From Clostridiales bacterium (GTDB lineage: Bacteria > Bacillota_A > Clostridia > Saccharofermentanales > Saccharofermentanaceae), in NCBI GenBank assembly GCA_017649745.1, contig JAGCGE010000289.1, forward strand, positions 1 through 16,680: a stretch of 16,680 nucleotides of DNA, given 5' to 3'. The number at the start of each line of letters is the position of its first letter. Within the stretch, counting starts at the first letter, position 1. Positions 1 to 7,465 of the stretch are shown here, piece after piece. The position numbers and the translations under genes are program-made. The notes under the pieces were generated by a model. It made no database searches, was not told the DNA's origin, and was given only the letters and a program-made list of their open reading frames with translations.

Positions 1-26
1 ATTATACAACATTGATGTATGACAAA

Positions 27-53
27 TAAGAGGCTGTACAATACAGCCTCTTA
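27..53 (-). terminator. Intrinsic terminator after the VWA gene
   Basis: A perfect 12-bp inverted repeat (TAAGAGGCTGTA at 27-38 and its complement at 42-53) with a 3-nt loop begins a few bases after the VWA stop codon. Read on the minus strand it is followed by TTATTTGTC, a modest U-rich tail. The plus-strand side has no T tract, so it serves the leftward genes and ends the TetR / macro-HTH / VWA operon. Confidence 0.8.
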
Positions 54-59
54 ACAGTA

Positions 60-719
60 TCATTTCTTAGAATTTCTATTCTCGTAATCTTCGTTGATCG
101 CACATTTCCAGGAACCGTTCATCTTACCCTTGGATCTGACTGAACCTACAGCTGCACAAACGCTGTCATATACCACACGACTTCCCTTCTTATCTGCTAT
201 GTAATCAACGGCATTATCCTCACTGATACCATATGTTCTTGCCGTGGATACCGCATCGATATTTGCTCCGATAAAGAGGAACTCCCATCCCTTCTTTTCT
301 TTTGACTTGATCGTCTTTCTTACGGATTCAGCACAGTAATGATGGCTGGCATTTTCGAGACCGTCTGTGATGATAACAAACAACGTCTTTTCCGGTATGT
401 CTTCTTCTCTAGCATATTTGTGGATCGTAGAGATATGATCTATCGTTTTTCCGATAGCATCGATAAGAGCAGTACATCCTCTTACGTAGTAATCCTTCTT
501 AGTCATCAAAGGGATCTCATTAAGCTCTATCCTGTCATGTAATGTCTCGACTTCACCGTCAAACAAGACAGTTGTTACAAAGCACTTACCTTCGATATTC
601 CTCTGCTTTTCGACAAGAGAATTAAATCCACCGATCGTATCCTCTTCAAGTCCATTCATAGAACCGCTTCTATCAAGGATAAATACCAACTCAGTAATGT
701 TATTAGTTTCTTTTTTCAT
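60..719 (-). CDS. Small soluble von Willebrand factor A (VWA) domain protein
   Basis: A stand-alone VWA protein of 219 residues filling almost the whole chain. It has a complete metal-ion-dependent adhesion site (MIDAS): D16-R-S18-G-S20, T83 in a GCTALIDAIG segment, and D119 in VIITDG. VWA domains with an intact MIDAS bind partner proteins through a divalent metal. No signal peptide or TM segment is visible, so it is probably cytoplasmic. I chose ATG at 719 because GAGGG lies 7 nt upstream; further in-frame starts at 740 and 794 lack a ribosome binding site. It is the last gene of the operon behind the macro-HTH gene, with an 88-nt gap that has no clear promoter or terminator. The substrate or partner is unknown. 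The neighbourhood suggests a role with the ADP-ribose-binding macro protein. Confidence 0.85.
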   Translation of the reverse strand: MKKETNNITELVFILDRSGSMNGLEEDTIGGFNSLVEKQRNIEGKCFVTTVLFDGEVETLHDRIELNEIPLMTKKDYYVRGCTALIDAIGKTIDHISTIHKYAREEDIPEKTLFVIITDGLENASHHYCAESVRKTIKSKEKKGWEFLFIGANIDAVSTARTYGISEDNAVDYIADKKGSRVVYDSVCAAVGSVRSKGKMNGSWKCAINEDYENRNSKK

Positions 720-807
720 GTCTTTTCCCTCGACTTTCATGTTTATTGTGATTACATGATAAGAGGAAAAGCACACTAAATGGTCGCCCTTCAAGCGACA
801 AATAAGA

Positions 808-1797
808 TCAACCTAATGTCTGCTGATCGTAAGTAAAAAGAGCTTCGTTTATCTCGAAAATATTATAGTTTCCGTTAGAAATAAAGAACTCGATTATCAC
901 ATCAGAAACACTACTTTTAGATAGAGCATATCCCGCCTTCATCAGAAGTTCCTTTGTCTCCTCAAGAGACAGTTCCAATGCAATAGCAAAAGCAAGAGCC
1001 GTCTGTTTTTTCGGTTTATAGTTGATGTCACTTCTGATCTTCGAAAAATGCTTACGGTCAATATTGGCCTTCTTATAGCACTCGACATCAGTCATTCCCA
1101 GTTCATCGATCTTACGAAGAAGCATTGATGTAAAACTCTCATCGATCATCTTGACTGCTTCACCAAGATCATTCGGCATAGCATCTAAACAATAAGCCAT
1201 TGCTTCAGAATTTGGCGAAGATTTACTCAAACTTCTTTTTAACGCAACCGATCCGAATATTGCGCGCTCAGGACCATTAGTTCCCTTAAGTATGAAATCA
1301 AGCTGTCTCTTACGTTCAGCTCCAATATCAAAATCTCGTCCGTCGAAAACAACAATATAGGCATTGATCTCATCAGTTTCCAAGAAGCTTGTAATTGTAT
1401 CCGTAGCAACCTTAAGTCCCTCAGCTTTCGGATATCCGTATACACCTGTAGAGATCAGTGGAAAAGCGATACTCTCAAGACCATTTTCCTTGGCTAATTT
1501 CAAAGAGTTGGAATAACAGGATCTAAGCTGGTCTTCCTCGCCTTGCTTACCCCCATGCCATACAGGACCAACCGTATGAATGACAAACTTACTAGGAAGA
1601 TCATAACCCTTGGTGATCTTCGCCTCACCAACCTTACAGCCGTTTAAAGTCCTGCACTCTTCAAGAAGCTTTGGACCAGCTGCTCTGTGGATCGCGCCGT
1701 CAACACCGCCTCCGCCAAGGAGCGAAGAATTAGCCGCATTGACTATGGCATCACAGGTTATCTTTGTAATATCACCTTTGATTATTGTAAGAGGCAT
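808..1797 (-). CDS. Macro domain (ADP-ribose binding/hydrolase) fused to a C-terminal XRE-like helix-turn-helix domain
   Basis: The N-terminal ~165 residues are a canonical macro domain of the O-acetyl-ADP-ribose deacetylase / MacroD type: GD at 8-9, NAAN at 20-23, the glycine-rich [10 protein letters not shown] loop at 28-37 and STGVYGYP at 116-123. The family binds ADP-ribose and often removes it from proteins or hydrolyses O-acetyl-ADP-ribose. Residues ~215-329 are a separate helical domain. The stretch around [20 protein letters not shown] followed by [20 protein letters not shown] has the spacing of an XRE/lambda-repressor HTH (inference from pattern). Length is 329 residues against ~170-190 for a lone macro protein, so this is a fusion. 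The start ATG lies 3 nt after the TetR stop with no strong Shine-Dalgarno, which suggests translational coupling. The HTH might bind DNA or a partner protein. Confidence 0.88.
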   Translation of the reverse strand: MPLTIIKGDITKITCDAIVNAANSSLLGGGGVDGAIHRAAGPKLLEECRTLNGCKVGEAKITKGYDLPSKFVIHTVGPVWHGGKQGEEDQLRSCYSNSLKLAKENGLESIAFPLISTGVYGYPKAEGLKVATDTITSFLETDEINAYIVVFDGRDFDIGAERKRQLDFILKGTNGPERAIFGSVALKRSLSKSSPNSEAMAYCLDAMPNDLGEAVKMIDESFTSMLLRKIDELGMTDVECYKKANIDRKHFSKIRSDINYKPKKQTALAFAIALELSLEETKELLMKAGYALSKSSVSDVIIEFFISNGNYNIFEINEALFTYDQQTLG

Positions 1798-1800
1798 AAC

Positions 1801-2418
1801 TTATAACCCGTTCTTAAGTATCCTTATGTAATCAGTAAGTTTACGCTCATATTCTTCCTGAAGAACTTCAGCAGGTTCATTTCTGTAATAGACTTCATCA
1901 AGGAATTCCTTATTAAATCCTTTGAGGACCCACTTAAACATATCGCAGATAACTTCTTTACTGTGTGTTACGCCTTTAAGCTCGATTCCTTCAAGAATAC
2001 CGCTATAGATATTCTCACCGCTTATACCGTATCTTTCTGCAGTCTTCTTATAGATCTCGCTGTCGTTTTCGGTAAAAGCATAAAGCACGAGTCTGCCCTT
2101 AACAGGATTTCTGATATACCAGGATATTTCCAATGAAGAATAATCGATTATCCTTTGAAATAACTTATCGGACAGATTACCAAGTCCGCTGCCCATATCC
2201 TCAGCCATTTCGGACGCAACTGTATCAAGAAGGAAAAAAAACAGATCTTCCTTACACTTGAAATATTTAAACAGGCTTCCTTTACTGATCCCACATTCTT
2301 TAACGATCCTGTTAGTTGATGCCTGCTCATATCCGTAAGTTGCAAACTCTTTACACGCTACGTCTATGATCCTGCTCTGTTTTTTCTGATCAAGATCCAA
2401 GAAGATCTTCTCTGGCAT
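1801..2418 (-). CDS. TetR/AcrR-family transcriptional regulator
   Basis: A 205-residue TetR-family repressor. The N-terminal HTH (residues ~12-58) carries the family pattern: IIDVACKEFATYGYEQAS, then STNRIVKECGISKGSLFKYF, then the helix-4 KEDL. The C-terminal ~140 residues form the variable helical ligand-binding and dimerisation domain, so the ligand cannot be named. ATG at 2418 is preferred because GGAGG lies 7 nt upstream; a GTG at 2424 is too close to it. It is the first gene of the TetR / macro-HTH / VWA operon. Two TGACC-N4-GGTCA palindromes lie directly upstream, one just downstream of the predicted transcription start, so autorepression is likely (inference). Its other targets are not visible here. 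Confidence 0.9.
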   Translation of the reverse strand: MPEKIFLDLDQKKQSRIIDVACKEFATYGYEQASTNRIVKECGISKGSLFKYFKCKEDLFFFLLDTVASEMAEDMGSGLGNLSDKLFQRIIDYSSLEISWYIRNPVKGRLVLYAFTENDSEIYKKTAERYGISGENIYSGILEGIELKGVTHSKEVICDMFKWVLKGFNKEFLDEVYYRNEPAEVLQEEYERKLTDYIRILKNGL

Positions 2419-2441
2419 ACACACACCTCCAAAGTTTCAGC

Positions 2442-2455
2442 TGACCTTAAGGTCA
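2442..2455. promoter_or_regulatory. Palindromic operator candidate (TetR), leader-side copy
   Basis: A perfect 14-bp palindrome, TGACCTTAAGGTCA, lies between the predicted TetR transcription start and its ribosome binding site. It shares the TGACC-N4-GGTCA arms with the 2475-2490 palindrome, centre to centre 34 bp away (about three helical turns). Repeated, dyad-symmetric and next to a tetR gene, it is a good candidate operator for autoregulation. Binding is inferred. Confidence 0.65.
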
Positions 2456-2458
2456 CGC

Positions 2459-2498
2459 AAAAAAACAAGGATAAATGACCAAAAGGTCATCTATCCTT
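2459..2498 (-). terminator. Intrinsic terminator of the ABC-F / PHP / esterase / DUF3783 / tautomerase operon, overlapping a TetR operator
   Basis: On the minus strand the inverted repeat at 2467-2498 pairs AAGGATA, one mismatch, then ATGACC around an AAAA/TTTT loop, and is followed one base later by a run of seven T (2465-2459). That is a textbook Rho-independent terminator 39 nt after the tautomerase stop. Its inner part, ATGACC-N4-GGTCAT at 2475-2490, is also one of the two TetR-type palindromes, so the same bases probably act as RNA terminator and DNA operator. Confidence 0.85.
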
Positions 2499-2527
2499 AT
2501 TATACAGAGCAGTTTTTCAAAAGTCGA
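2499..2527 (-). promoter_or_regulatory. Promoter of the TetR / macro-HTH / VWA operon
   Basis: On the minus strand a consensus -10 TATAAT (2504-2499) sits 17 bp from TCGACT (2527-2522), which matches the -35 consensus at 4 of 6 positions. Transcription would start near 2492, inside the terminator hairpin and directly at the edge of the palindrome 2475-2490, so a bound TetR protein would block initiation. The start position is predicted. Confidence 0.7.
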
Positions 2528-2537
2528 TATTGACAGA

Positions 2538-2879
2538 TCAGAAATTAGCTCCATTCCATCCCCAATCAGAGACTGGATTGTATGTAATGTAGACTGCATT
2601 TTGAGGGATACCGAACTTCGTTTCGAGCATCTCGCAGATCTCACCTGTCATCTTGTTGTATAGATCAGACGGAGCATTACCAAGAAGGCTAACAGCTACA
2701 AATGCACCCTTTTCAAGCTTCTTGCCACCAAACCAGAGATCCTGATCATCACTGATACCAACCATGAGGTAAGACTCAGGTTTATTCAATGTAGAAATGA
2801 GTCTTCCGAATTCACTTTTAAGTTCTTCCTTCTGGTCATCCGTCAATTTGATAGTGACCTTAGAGTCAATCATCGGCAT
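2538..2879 (-). CDS. MIF-like tautomerase superfamily protein
   Basis: A 113-residue protein resembling macrophage migration inhibitory factor / phenylpyruvate tautomerase in length and pattern. It begins Met-Pro, giving the N-terminal catalytic Pro after Met removal. It has LMVGISDDQDLWFGG in place of the MIF strand that ends in FGG, and it ends YITYNPVSDWGWNGANF, close to the MIF C-terminus YINYYDMNAANVGWNN. The family works as trimers, and the N-terminal proline acts as a general base in keto-enol tautomerisation; the natural substrate in bacteria is usually unknown. AGGAGG lies 7 nt before the ATG and overlaps the DUF3783 stop codon, so translation is probably coupled. It is the last gene of its operon, before the 2459-2498 terminator. 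Confidence 0.85.
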   Translation of the reverse strand: MPMIDSKVTIKLTDDQKEELKSEFGRLISTLNKPESYLMVGISDDQDLWFGGKKLEKGAFVAVSLLGNAPSDLYNKMTGEICEMLETKFGIPQNAVYITYNPVSDWGWNGANF

Positions 2880-2890
2880 AATTCCACCTC

Positions 2891-3262
2891 CTAAAATTCT
2901 GAATTACCGTGTAAACTTATGTGTTCTTTTTTCAATTCCTCGATCAGACTGAATAAAGTCCAGTCCATATTATGCTGAGTAGCGAATGCTTTTAAGGCGA
3001 TTGGTGGGAATCCGGTCATCTTACATGATCTCGAAAAAGCCTCATACATTTCCATATCCATACCAACAAAGATCGCCAGATCAGGCATGTTATAGATCAT
3101 AGGGATCTGCTCCTTCTTGGTCGTACCAGAACCGGTGTAGATTCCTCTAATGGTCTTGGTTAGATCAGAAGGACCGACAACTTCCGTCTTCTGTCCGATC
3201 ATTTCTGCTACCTTTTTTACGGCATCGAGTTTATCTTGTTCTTTAATATGAAGAATGATCAT
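2891..3262 (-). CDS. DUF3783 domain protein
   Basis: A 123-residue soluble protein of unknown function. The second half matches the DUF3783 pattern as I know it: a segment like MPDLAIFVGMDMEMYEAF, then GFPPIALKAFATQHNMDWTL, then EELKKEH near the C-terminus. The N-terminal half (IILHIKEQDKLDAVKKVAEMIG) looks like a small alpha/beta unit with no recognisable catalytic motif. The start ATG lies 3 nt after the esterase stop, with AAGGTGA spanning that stop, so the two are tightly coupled. No biochemical role can be inferred beyond co-transcription. Confidence 0.75.
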   Translation of the reverse strand: MIILHIKEQDKLDAVKKVAEMIGQKTEVVGPSDLTKTIRGIYTGSGTTKKEQIPMIYNMPDLAIFVGMDMEMYEAFSRSCKMTGFPPIALKAFATQHNMDWTLFSLIEELKKEHISLHGNSEF

Positions 3263-3265
3263 ATC

Positions 3266-4864
3266 TCACCTTGTAAACTTTGAAATAAACTTCCAAGCTT
3301 CTTCGATCGAATGATGACGACATTCATGACCCTGTCCGCTTACACTTGCGAAAGCTGTTCTGCAAACACCGTCTTCACTGTCGTAATACCTAACGCTTAA
3401 GACGCTATCTCTGGACTCATCATAGATCTCTTCATTACGATCACCTTTGATACCGTAGAACTTGTCTTCCCAGTTATCTTTATCAGCAAAATCGACATCG
3501 AACTTTTTAACGACCTTGTTTACGCCTGCTGCATAGATAACCCTATCAAGAGCATCTTCAGACTGTCCAGGAAGTTCAGGCAGAGGTGATTCTTCTCCGC
3601 CGGAGTAGAACAACGGAACAGGAGTATTCATATTAAGTCTAGGATCTCCAAGAGAAATGCCGAATGGATTGTTCTTTATTGGGAACAAAGCACTGCAAGG
3701 TGCAAGACCGGCGAAAACATCAGGATATTCCTGGAAAAGATCCCAAGTCTTTGCACTACCCATAGAAAAGCCTGATGCGTAGATCCTCTTCTCATCGATA
3801 TTGTATTTCTTCTTAAGATCTTCAAGCACTTCAAGAACTTCAGAAGCTCTGACGTCCTGATGGTTTTCGATAGCTACATATAAGAAATTGTATCTGTGGC
3901 AGATCTCCCACCAGCCTGCGACAAATGTTAGATAGAAAGCTGAATCTCCGCCTCCGTGAAAACCAAGAACAAGCGGTACCGGACCGTCCTTGAAAAGATC
4001 ATTATTGTAGTAAGCAAAGTATCCTGCAGGGTGAGTCTCTGTTCCCTTGTATTTTCCGAAAGAATCAGGTGAAGTATGAACGATCGTCATTCCTGGTTCT
4101 TCAGTCATGTTCAGTTCTTCTAAATCAGGCTCGAATTCGATATTACCGCACCACATCTTAAACTTACGAACGAATGCCTTAAAGTCAGCCTTATAATCAG
4201 CACTATCCTTGATAAGAAGATTCTCGCAGCCGTCAAAAGCCTTGTTGATCTCGTCACTGTTGTTCACACTCAAGACAGCGATATCCTTACGTTCAACTTC
4301 AGGTACAACACTTAAGTTCTCCATAGAACACATTGCAGGAGTGATCTCTCCAGGACCCCAGAGGTACTCACCGTCGATCTTCTTAAGAAGGTTACGAGCT
4401 ACATAGTCTGCTGATTTTCCATAGCTGTAGATATCAGCTCTGAATATCGCGCCTCTGATGAAGTAACCCTTGAACTCTCTTTTGAAGAAATCAGTGATCG
4501 CACATATTCCGTCTTCATATACCGGATCATTCTTTGTCTCTGAAATAAGTTCCTGATAAAGCTCGGCAGTAGCGTTATCCCATCCACCTTCACAAGTAGG
4601 ATAGATAAAAAGAACTGATGAATCATTTGCTGAAGCAATATCAGAAAGACCGCTTTGCTTAGCAAATTCGATCGCTTCCTCTTTTGTTCTTCTTGTCTCT
4701 TCGAAAATAAGCAACAATGGTGCTCTAAATCCGTAATTATGTATCTGACCATTTATAGTTGTAGTCGGAACATATGCCTTAAGATAGAAATTCTTGTACT
4801 CGTTTTCCCAAAACTTACCGCCGTCGGACAATATCTCAACGGAAGGTCTAGTCATAATAGCCAT
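3266..4864 (-). CDS. Large PHB-depolymerase-like alpha/beta-hydrolase (esterase), possible two-lobe protein
   Basis: A 532-residue serine hydrolase. The C-terminal half (~255-532) is an alpha/beta-hydrolase of the polyhydroxybutyrate depolymerase / feruloyl esterase type. It has an oxyanion segment LGFHGGGDS (H303, D307), the nucleophile elbow GFSMGS with S367, and a likely catalytic His H513 in GQGHECRHH. There is no signal peptide or TM segment, so it is probably intracellular. The N-terminal half (~25-200) shows hydrolase-like pieces ([39 protein letters not shown]) but no GxSxG, and may be a degenerate second hydrolase lobe. The start is set by AGGAGG 6 nt upstream of ATG. It lies 38 nt after the PHP gene and 3 nt before DUF3783. 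The substrate is unknown; the PHB depolymerase label is family-level only. Confidence 0.82.
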   Translation of the reverse strand: MAIMTRPSVEILSDGGKFWENEYKNFYLKAYVPTTTINGQIHNYGFRAPLLLIFEETRRTKEEAIEFAKQSGLSDIASANDSSVLFIYPTCEGGWDNATAELYQELISETKNDPVYEDGICAITDFFKREFKGYFIRGAIFRADIYSYGKSADYVARNLLKKIDGEYLWGPGEITPAMCSMENLSVVPEVERKDIAVLSVNNSDEINKAFDGCENLLIKDSADYKADFKAFVRKFKMWCGNIEFEPDLEELNMTEEPGMTIVHTSPDSFGKYKGTETHPAGYFAYYNNDLFKDGPVPLVLGFHGGGDSAFYLTFVAGWWEICHRYNFLYVAIENHQDVRASEVLEVLEDLKKKYNIDEKRIYASGFSMGSAKTWDLFQEYPDVFAGLAPCSALFPIKNNPFGISLGDPRLNMNTPVPLFYSGGEESPLPELPGQSEDALDRVIYAAGVNKVVKKFDVDFADKDNWEDKFYGIKGDRNEEIYDESRDSVLSVRYYDSEDGVCRTAFASVSGQGHECRHHSIEEAWKFISKFTR

Positions 4865-4902
4865 AGATCTCCTCCTAAAAAAGAAAATATTTACAGCTAA
4901 TA

Positions 4903-5679
4903 TTATAACCTCTTGAGCTTTAAAATATTATCAGTTATGGAAATATTATTCCTATTCAAGAAATCCATGAGTCCTGGAATATCTTCAGGCTGGCGTAAAA
5001 GACCAGGCTCATGCGCATCACAGCCAAGTACGAACTTAGCACCCATTTTCGATGCGAGAGAGAAAAATCTGTCACACGGATAATTTCTCGAATCAACAAA
5101 TCCGTAGTAGTTGATCTCCAGAGGCATATCACATTCTATGGATGCTTCGACCAGTCTAGCCATCTCCTTAAGGTAGACCTCATCACGACCTTCAAAAGCG
5201 AAGAGATCGGGATGTGCAAGATAAGTGAACATCCCTGTTCTCATTCCCTCTATTGTATGATCAACGCACTCAACTAGCTGTTCGTTGGTCAGATTGTTAT
5301 TTGCAAATGCTCCCACGTAAAATCCGTTGACTTCATCTTTTACATAATGCTGACCTAAGAGAAGATAGTCGAGCGGATACTTACGAAGCTCCTTCAAAAG
5401 TTCATCAAAGTACTGTGAGTATTCAACTTCATAACCTATCAGGATATCGATATCACCCTTATACTCTTCTTTCAAGCTCAAGATAGTATCGACATAATCA
5501 GGCAATTCCGACATGTCCATTCTGATACCTGATACAAATCCGTTAGGATATGGTTGAGGTGTATGATCGGAAAAACCGAGTATCTTAAAACCGTTCTTTA
5601 TCGCTTCTTCAACGTACTCTCGTTCCGTTCCAACAGCATGCTTACAACGCGTAGTATGTGTATGATAATTCGCCAGCAC
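4903..5679 (-). CDS. PHP-family phosphoesterase, histidinol-phosphatase-like (HisK type)
   Basis: A 258-residue PHP-domain metallohydrolase. The metal-binding signature is complete: [12 protein letters not shown] (H6, H8), GFSDHTP (D38, H39), GYEVEY (E84, E86), GQHYV (H111), LAHPDLFA (H156) and GCDAHEP (D221, H223). HisK-type members dephosphorylate histidinol phosphate, the penultimate reaction of histidine synthesis, with a multinuclear metal centre. No other his gene is nearby and it sits in an unrelated operon, so it may act on another phosphomonoester. The start is GTG at 5679: an in-frame stop lies just upstream and no ATG precedes the first catalytic His. AAGGA lies ~11 nt upstream. 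It starts 33 nt after the ABC-F stop with no terminator between them. Confidence 0.87.
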   Translation of the reverse strand: MLANYHTHTTRCKHAVGTEREYVEEAIKNGFKILGFSDHTPQPYPNGFVSGIRMDMSELPDYVDTILSLKEEYKGDIDILIGYEVEYSQYFDELLKELRKYPLDYLLLGQHYVKDEVNGFYVGAFANNNLTNEQLVECVDHTIEGMRTGMFTYLAHPDLFAFEGRDEVYLKEMARLVEASIECDMPLEINYYGFVDSRNYPCDRFFSLASKMGAKFVLGCDAHEPGLLRQPEDIPGLMDFLNRNNISITDNILKLKRL

Positions 5680-5712
5680 TTCAGATTACTTCCTTAATAT
5701 TTTTCGGAAGGA

Positions 5713-7224
5713 TTATAGCATTTCTACAGTTTTAGTCGCAAGTTCGCGCGAGAACTTTGTGTCGTGCTCCACTATAAGCATCGTAGGCTTATATTTCTTA
5801 ATGAGCTTTTCGAGCTGCATCCTCGAAAACACGTCCACATAGTTTAGCGGCTCATCCCAAATGTAAAGATGCGCTGGTGTCAGGATACTCGTAGCAATAA
5901 GAACTTTCTTCTTCTGTCCTTCCGAAAAGTCGACCATATCCTTCTCGAACTGAACAGATTCGAAATCCAGCTGGCTTAATACAGAAAGGAAAAGACTGTA
6001 ATCGATACCGTTTTCGAAAGCATGCATCCTGAGATCACCCTTAAGATGCGAAGTATCCTGATCGATATACGATATCTTAAGATTGGATCCCACCAGAAGC
6101 TCGCCTTCTAAGGTAAACTTATCGCTGTTTCCAGAGCACAATATCGCATTGATAAGACTTGACTTACCGCATCCGTTACGACCTTCCAAAAGCACGATAT
6201 CACCTTTCTTGATCTCGAATGTCAGATCCTTGAATACAGGCTCGTCCGAATCGTTATATCTTAAAGACAACGACTTACACTCGACCAGACGATCCTTGAT
6301 GTATTCCAAATGCTCGACCTTAAGATCACGGATCTGTTCGATGTCTTTCAGAAGGCCTTCCTTCTCGCTTATCGTTCGCTCCATCCTGACCTCGAATGAC
6401 TTGACCCTGGCTTCCATCTTCTTTGTCTTGCCTCCGATATAGGATCTGGCATTCTTAGTTCTGTCGTGCTCCTTGATCGGATCATAGCCAATCTTCGTAC
6501 TCTCGCTCTTAGAAGCCCATGAAGACGATCTGTCCATAGTCTGCTTAAGTCTTCCGATCTCCTTGGTATGCTTCTCGTTTTCAGCTTTCGCGAATTGATC
6601 AGATTTATTCTTATTCTCCCACCAGGAACTGAAGTTACCGGCCTGCACCTCTATTGTCGATCTATTCAGTACGAGCACATGATCTATACATGCATCCAGA
6701 AGATCTCTGTCATGCGAGACAAGAATGAATCCCTTCTTAGACGCAAGGTACCTCTTTATTACTTCTCTCGCCTCTTTATCAAGATGATTCGTAGGCTCAT
6801 CAATAAGTAAGAACTCTCCTTCATCAGAAAAGAGAACAGCCAGCATTATCTTTGTTCTCTCACCAAAACTCAGTGTCTTTATCGGACGATATAGAAGCTC
6901 AGGATCGACTTCAAGAGAATTAAGCTCGCAAATGACTTTCCAACTCTCAGTAGAAGGCTTCCATTCGTATATAAGTTCATCGGCAGTCTTATCAAGATCG
7001 CTTATCTCATAAGGAAAGAAATCGCATCTCATCTGAGGATTTATCGAACCTGAATATTCGTATTTTCCAAGAAGCAGGTTGAGAAAAGTAGTCTTTCCTT
7101 TACCATTACGTCCTATAAATCCGAGACGCCAGTCTGTATCAAGAGTAAATGTTGCATGATCAAATATCAGATCATAGCTGTTCTCATATGAGAAAGTAAG
7201 ATTATTCACGTTTATCTGTGTCAT
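5713..7224 (-). CDS. ABC-F family ATPase, Lsa/Vga-type ribosomal protection protein
   Basis: A 503-residue protein with two ABC domains and no membrane segment, as in ABC-F translation factors. NBD1 has Walker A GRNGKGKT (38-45), signature LSFGE (118-122) and LLIDEP (139-144). The charged linker (~200-315) has the WASKSESTKIG and KARSYIGGKTKKM-like stretch typical of Lsa/Vga-type proteins. NBD2 has Walker A GRNGCGKS (348-355), signature FSEGQ (433-437) and YIWDEP (454-459). Both ATP sites look intact. Relatives bind the ribosomal E site and dislodge lincosamides, streptogramins A or pleuromutilins, giving resistance; the spectrum here cannot be predicted. AAGGAG lies 7 nt before the ATG. A terminator-like hairpin ends only 32 nt upstream, suggesting attenuation (see the leader entry). 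It is the first gene of the five-gene operon. Confidence 0.88.
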   Translation of the reverse strand: MTQINVNNLTFSYENSYDLIFDHATFTLDTDWRLGFIGRNGKGKTTFLNLLLGKYEYSGSINPQMRCDFFPYEISDLDKTADELIYEWKPSTESWKVICELNSLEVDPELLYRPIKTLSFGERTKIMLAVLFSDEGEFLLIDEPTNHLDKEAREVIKRYLASKKGFILVSHDRDLLDACIDHVLVLNRSTIEVQAGNFSSWWENKNKSDQFAKAENEKHTKEIGRLKQTMDRSSSWASKSESTKIGYDPIKEHDRTKNARSYIGGKTKKMEARVKSFEVRMERTISEKEGLLKDIEQIRDLKVEHLEYIKDRLVECKSLSLRYNDSDEPVFKDLTFEIKKGDIVLLEGRNGCGKSSLINAILCSGNSDKFTLEGELLVGSNLKISYIDQDTSHLKGDLRMHAFENGIDYSLFLSVLSQLDFESVQFEKDMVDFSEGQKKKVLIATSILTPAHLYIWDEPLNYVDVFSRMQLEKLIKKYKPTMLIVEHDTKFSRELATKTVEML

Positions 7225-7465
7225 AAGGTATCTCCTTTGTAAAGAGCCTTATAAAAAGTCTGTCTTCGTGTACGCGAAAACAGACTTAAACTCACATCTA
7301 TCAATTATGACAGACCAACTAAGAAATAAGCAGTAATCCAATCTAAGCGCACACAAAATAACCCTAAAGGCCCTGATATGTTAATACTTAAATCAAATTA
7401 CTTCCTCATTGGTCCACCCTACACAAACTGTGCTCTTTCTTTTTTATTTCTCTCTGATGTTAACA
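7225..7465 (-). promoter_or_regulatory. Leader region of the ABC-F operon with candidate attenuator and small ORFs
   Basis: A 241-bp gene-free stretch lies between the helicase stop and the ABC-F start. Reading leftward it holds: a palindrome TGATGTTAACATCA over the helicase stop (7468-7455); a 23-nt purine tract; a minimal ORF ATG AGG AAG TAA (7409-7398) with AGGG 7 nt upstream; a 15-codon ORF starting GTG (7352-7305) with AGGG 9 nt upstream, whose product would be (M)RLDWITAYFLVGLS; then the hairpin at 7256-7287. I see no convincing -35/-10 pair. This layout (short leader ORF, then terminator, then ABC-F gene) is known for antibiotic-inducible ABC-F genes of Firmicutes. Which of the small ORFs, if any, is translated is unknown. 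Confidence 0.5.
7253..7287 (-). terminator. Terminator-like hairpin 32 nt upstream of the ABC-F start (attenuator candidate)
   Basis: On the minus strand AAGTCTGT (7287-7280) pairs with ACAGACTT (7263-7256), with further TTCG/CGAA pairing inside after one mismatch, and the stem runs into TTTTTAT. The plus-strand side also has an A-rich rather than T-rich tail, so it works leftward only. No room remains for a promoter between the hairpin and the ABC-F ribosome binding site, so transcripts must read through it. It could also serve as the helicase terminator. Confidence 0.7.

Noticed and set aside
720..794. N-terminal extension of the VWA protein (starts at 740 or 794)
   Set aside because: No ribosome binding site precedes those starts, while GAGGG precedes the ATG at 719, and the extension does not resemble a VWA domain.
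783..799. Small 5-bp hairpin between the macro-HTH and VWA genes
   Set aside because: The stem is short and has no T tract on the minus strand, so I do not call a terminator.
5691..5712. TCCTT/AAGGA inverted repeat between the ABC-F and PHP genes
   Set aside because: Only 5 bp and without a U tract; probably chance, although it could weakly mask the PHP ribosome binding site.
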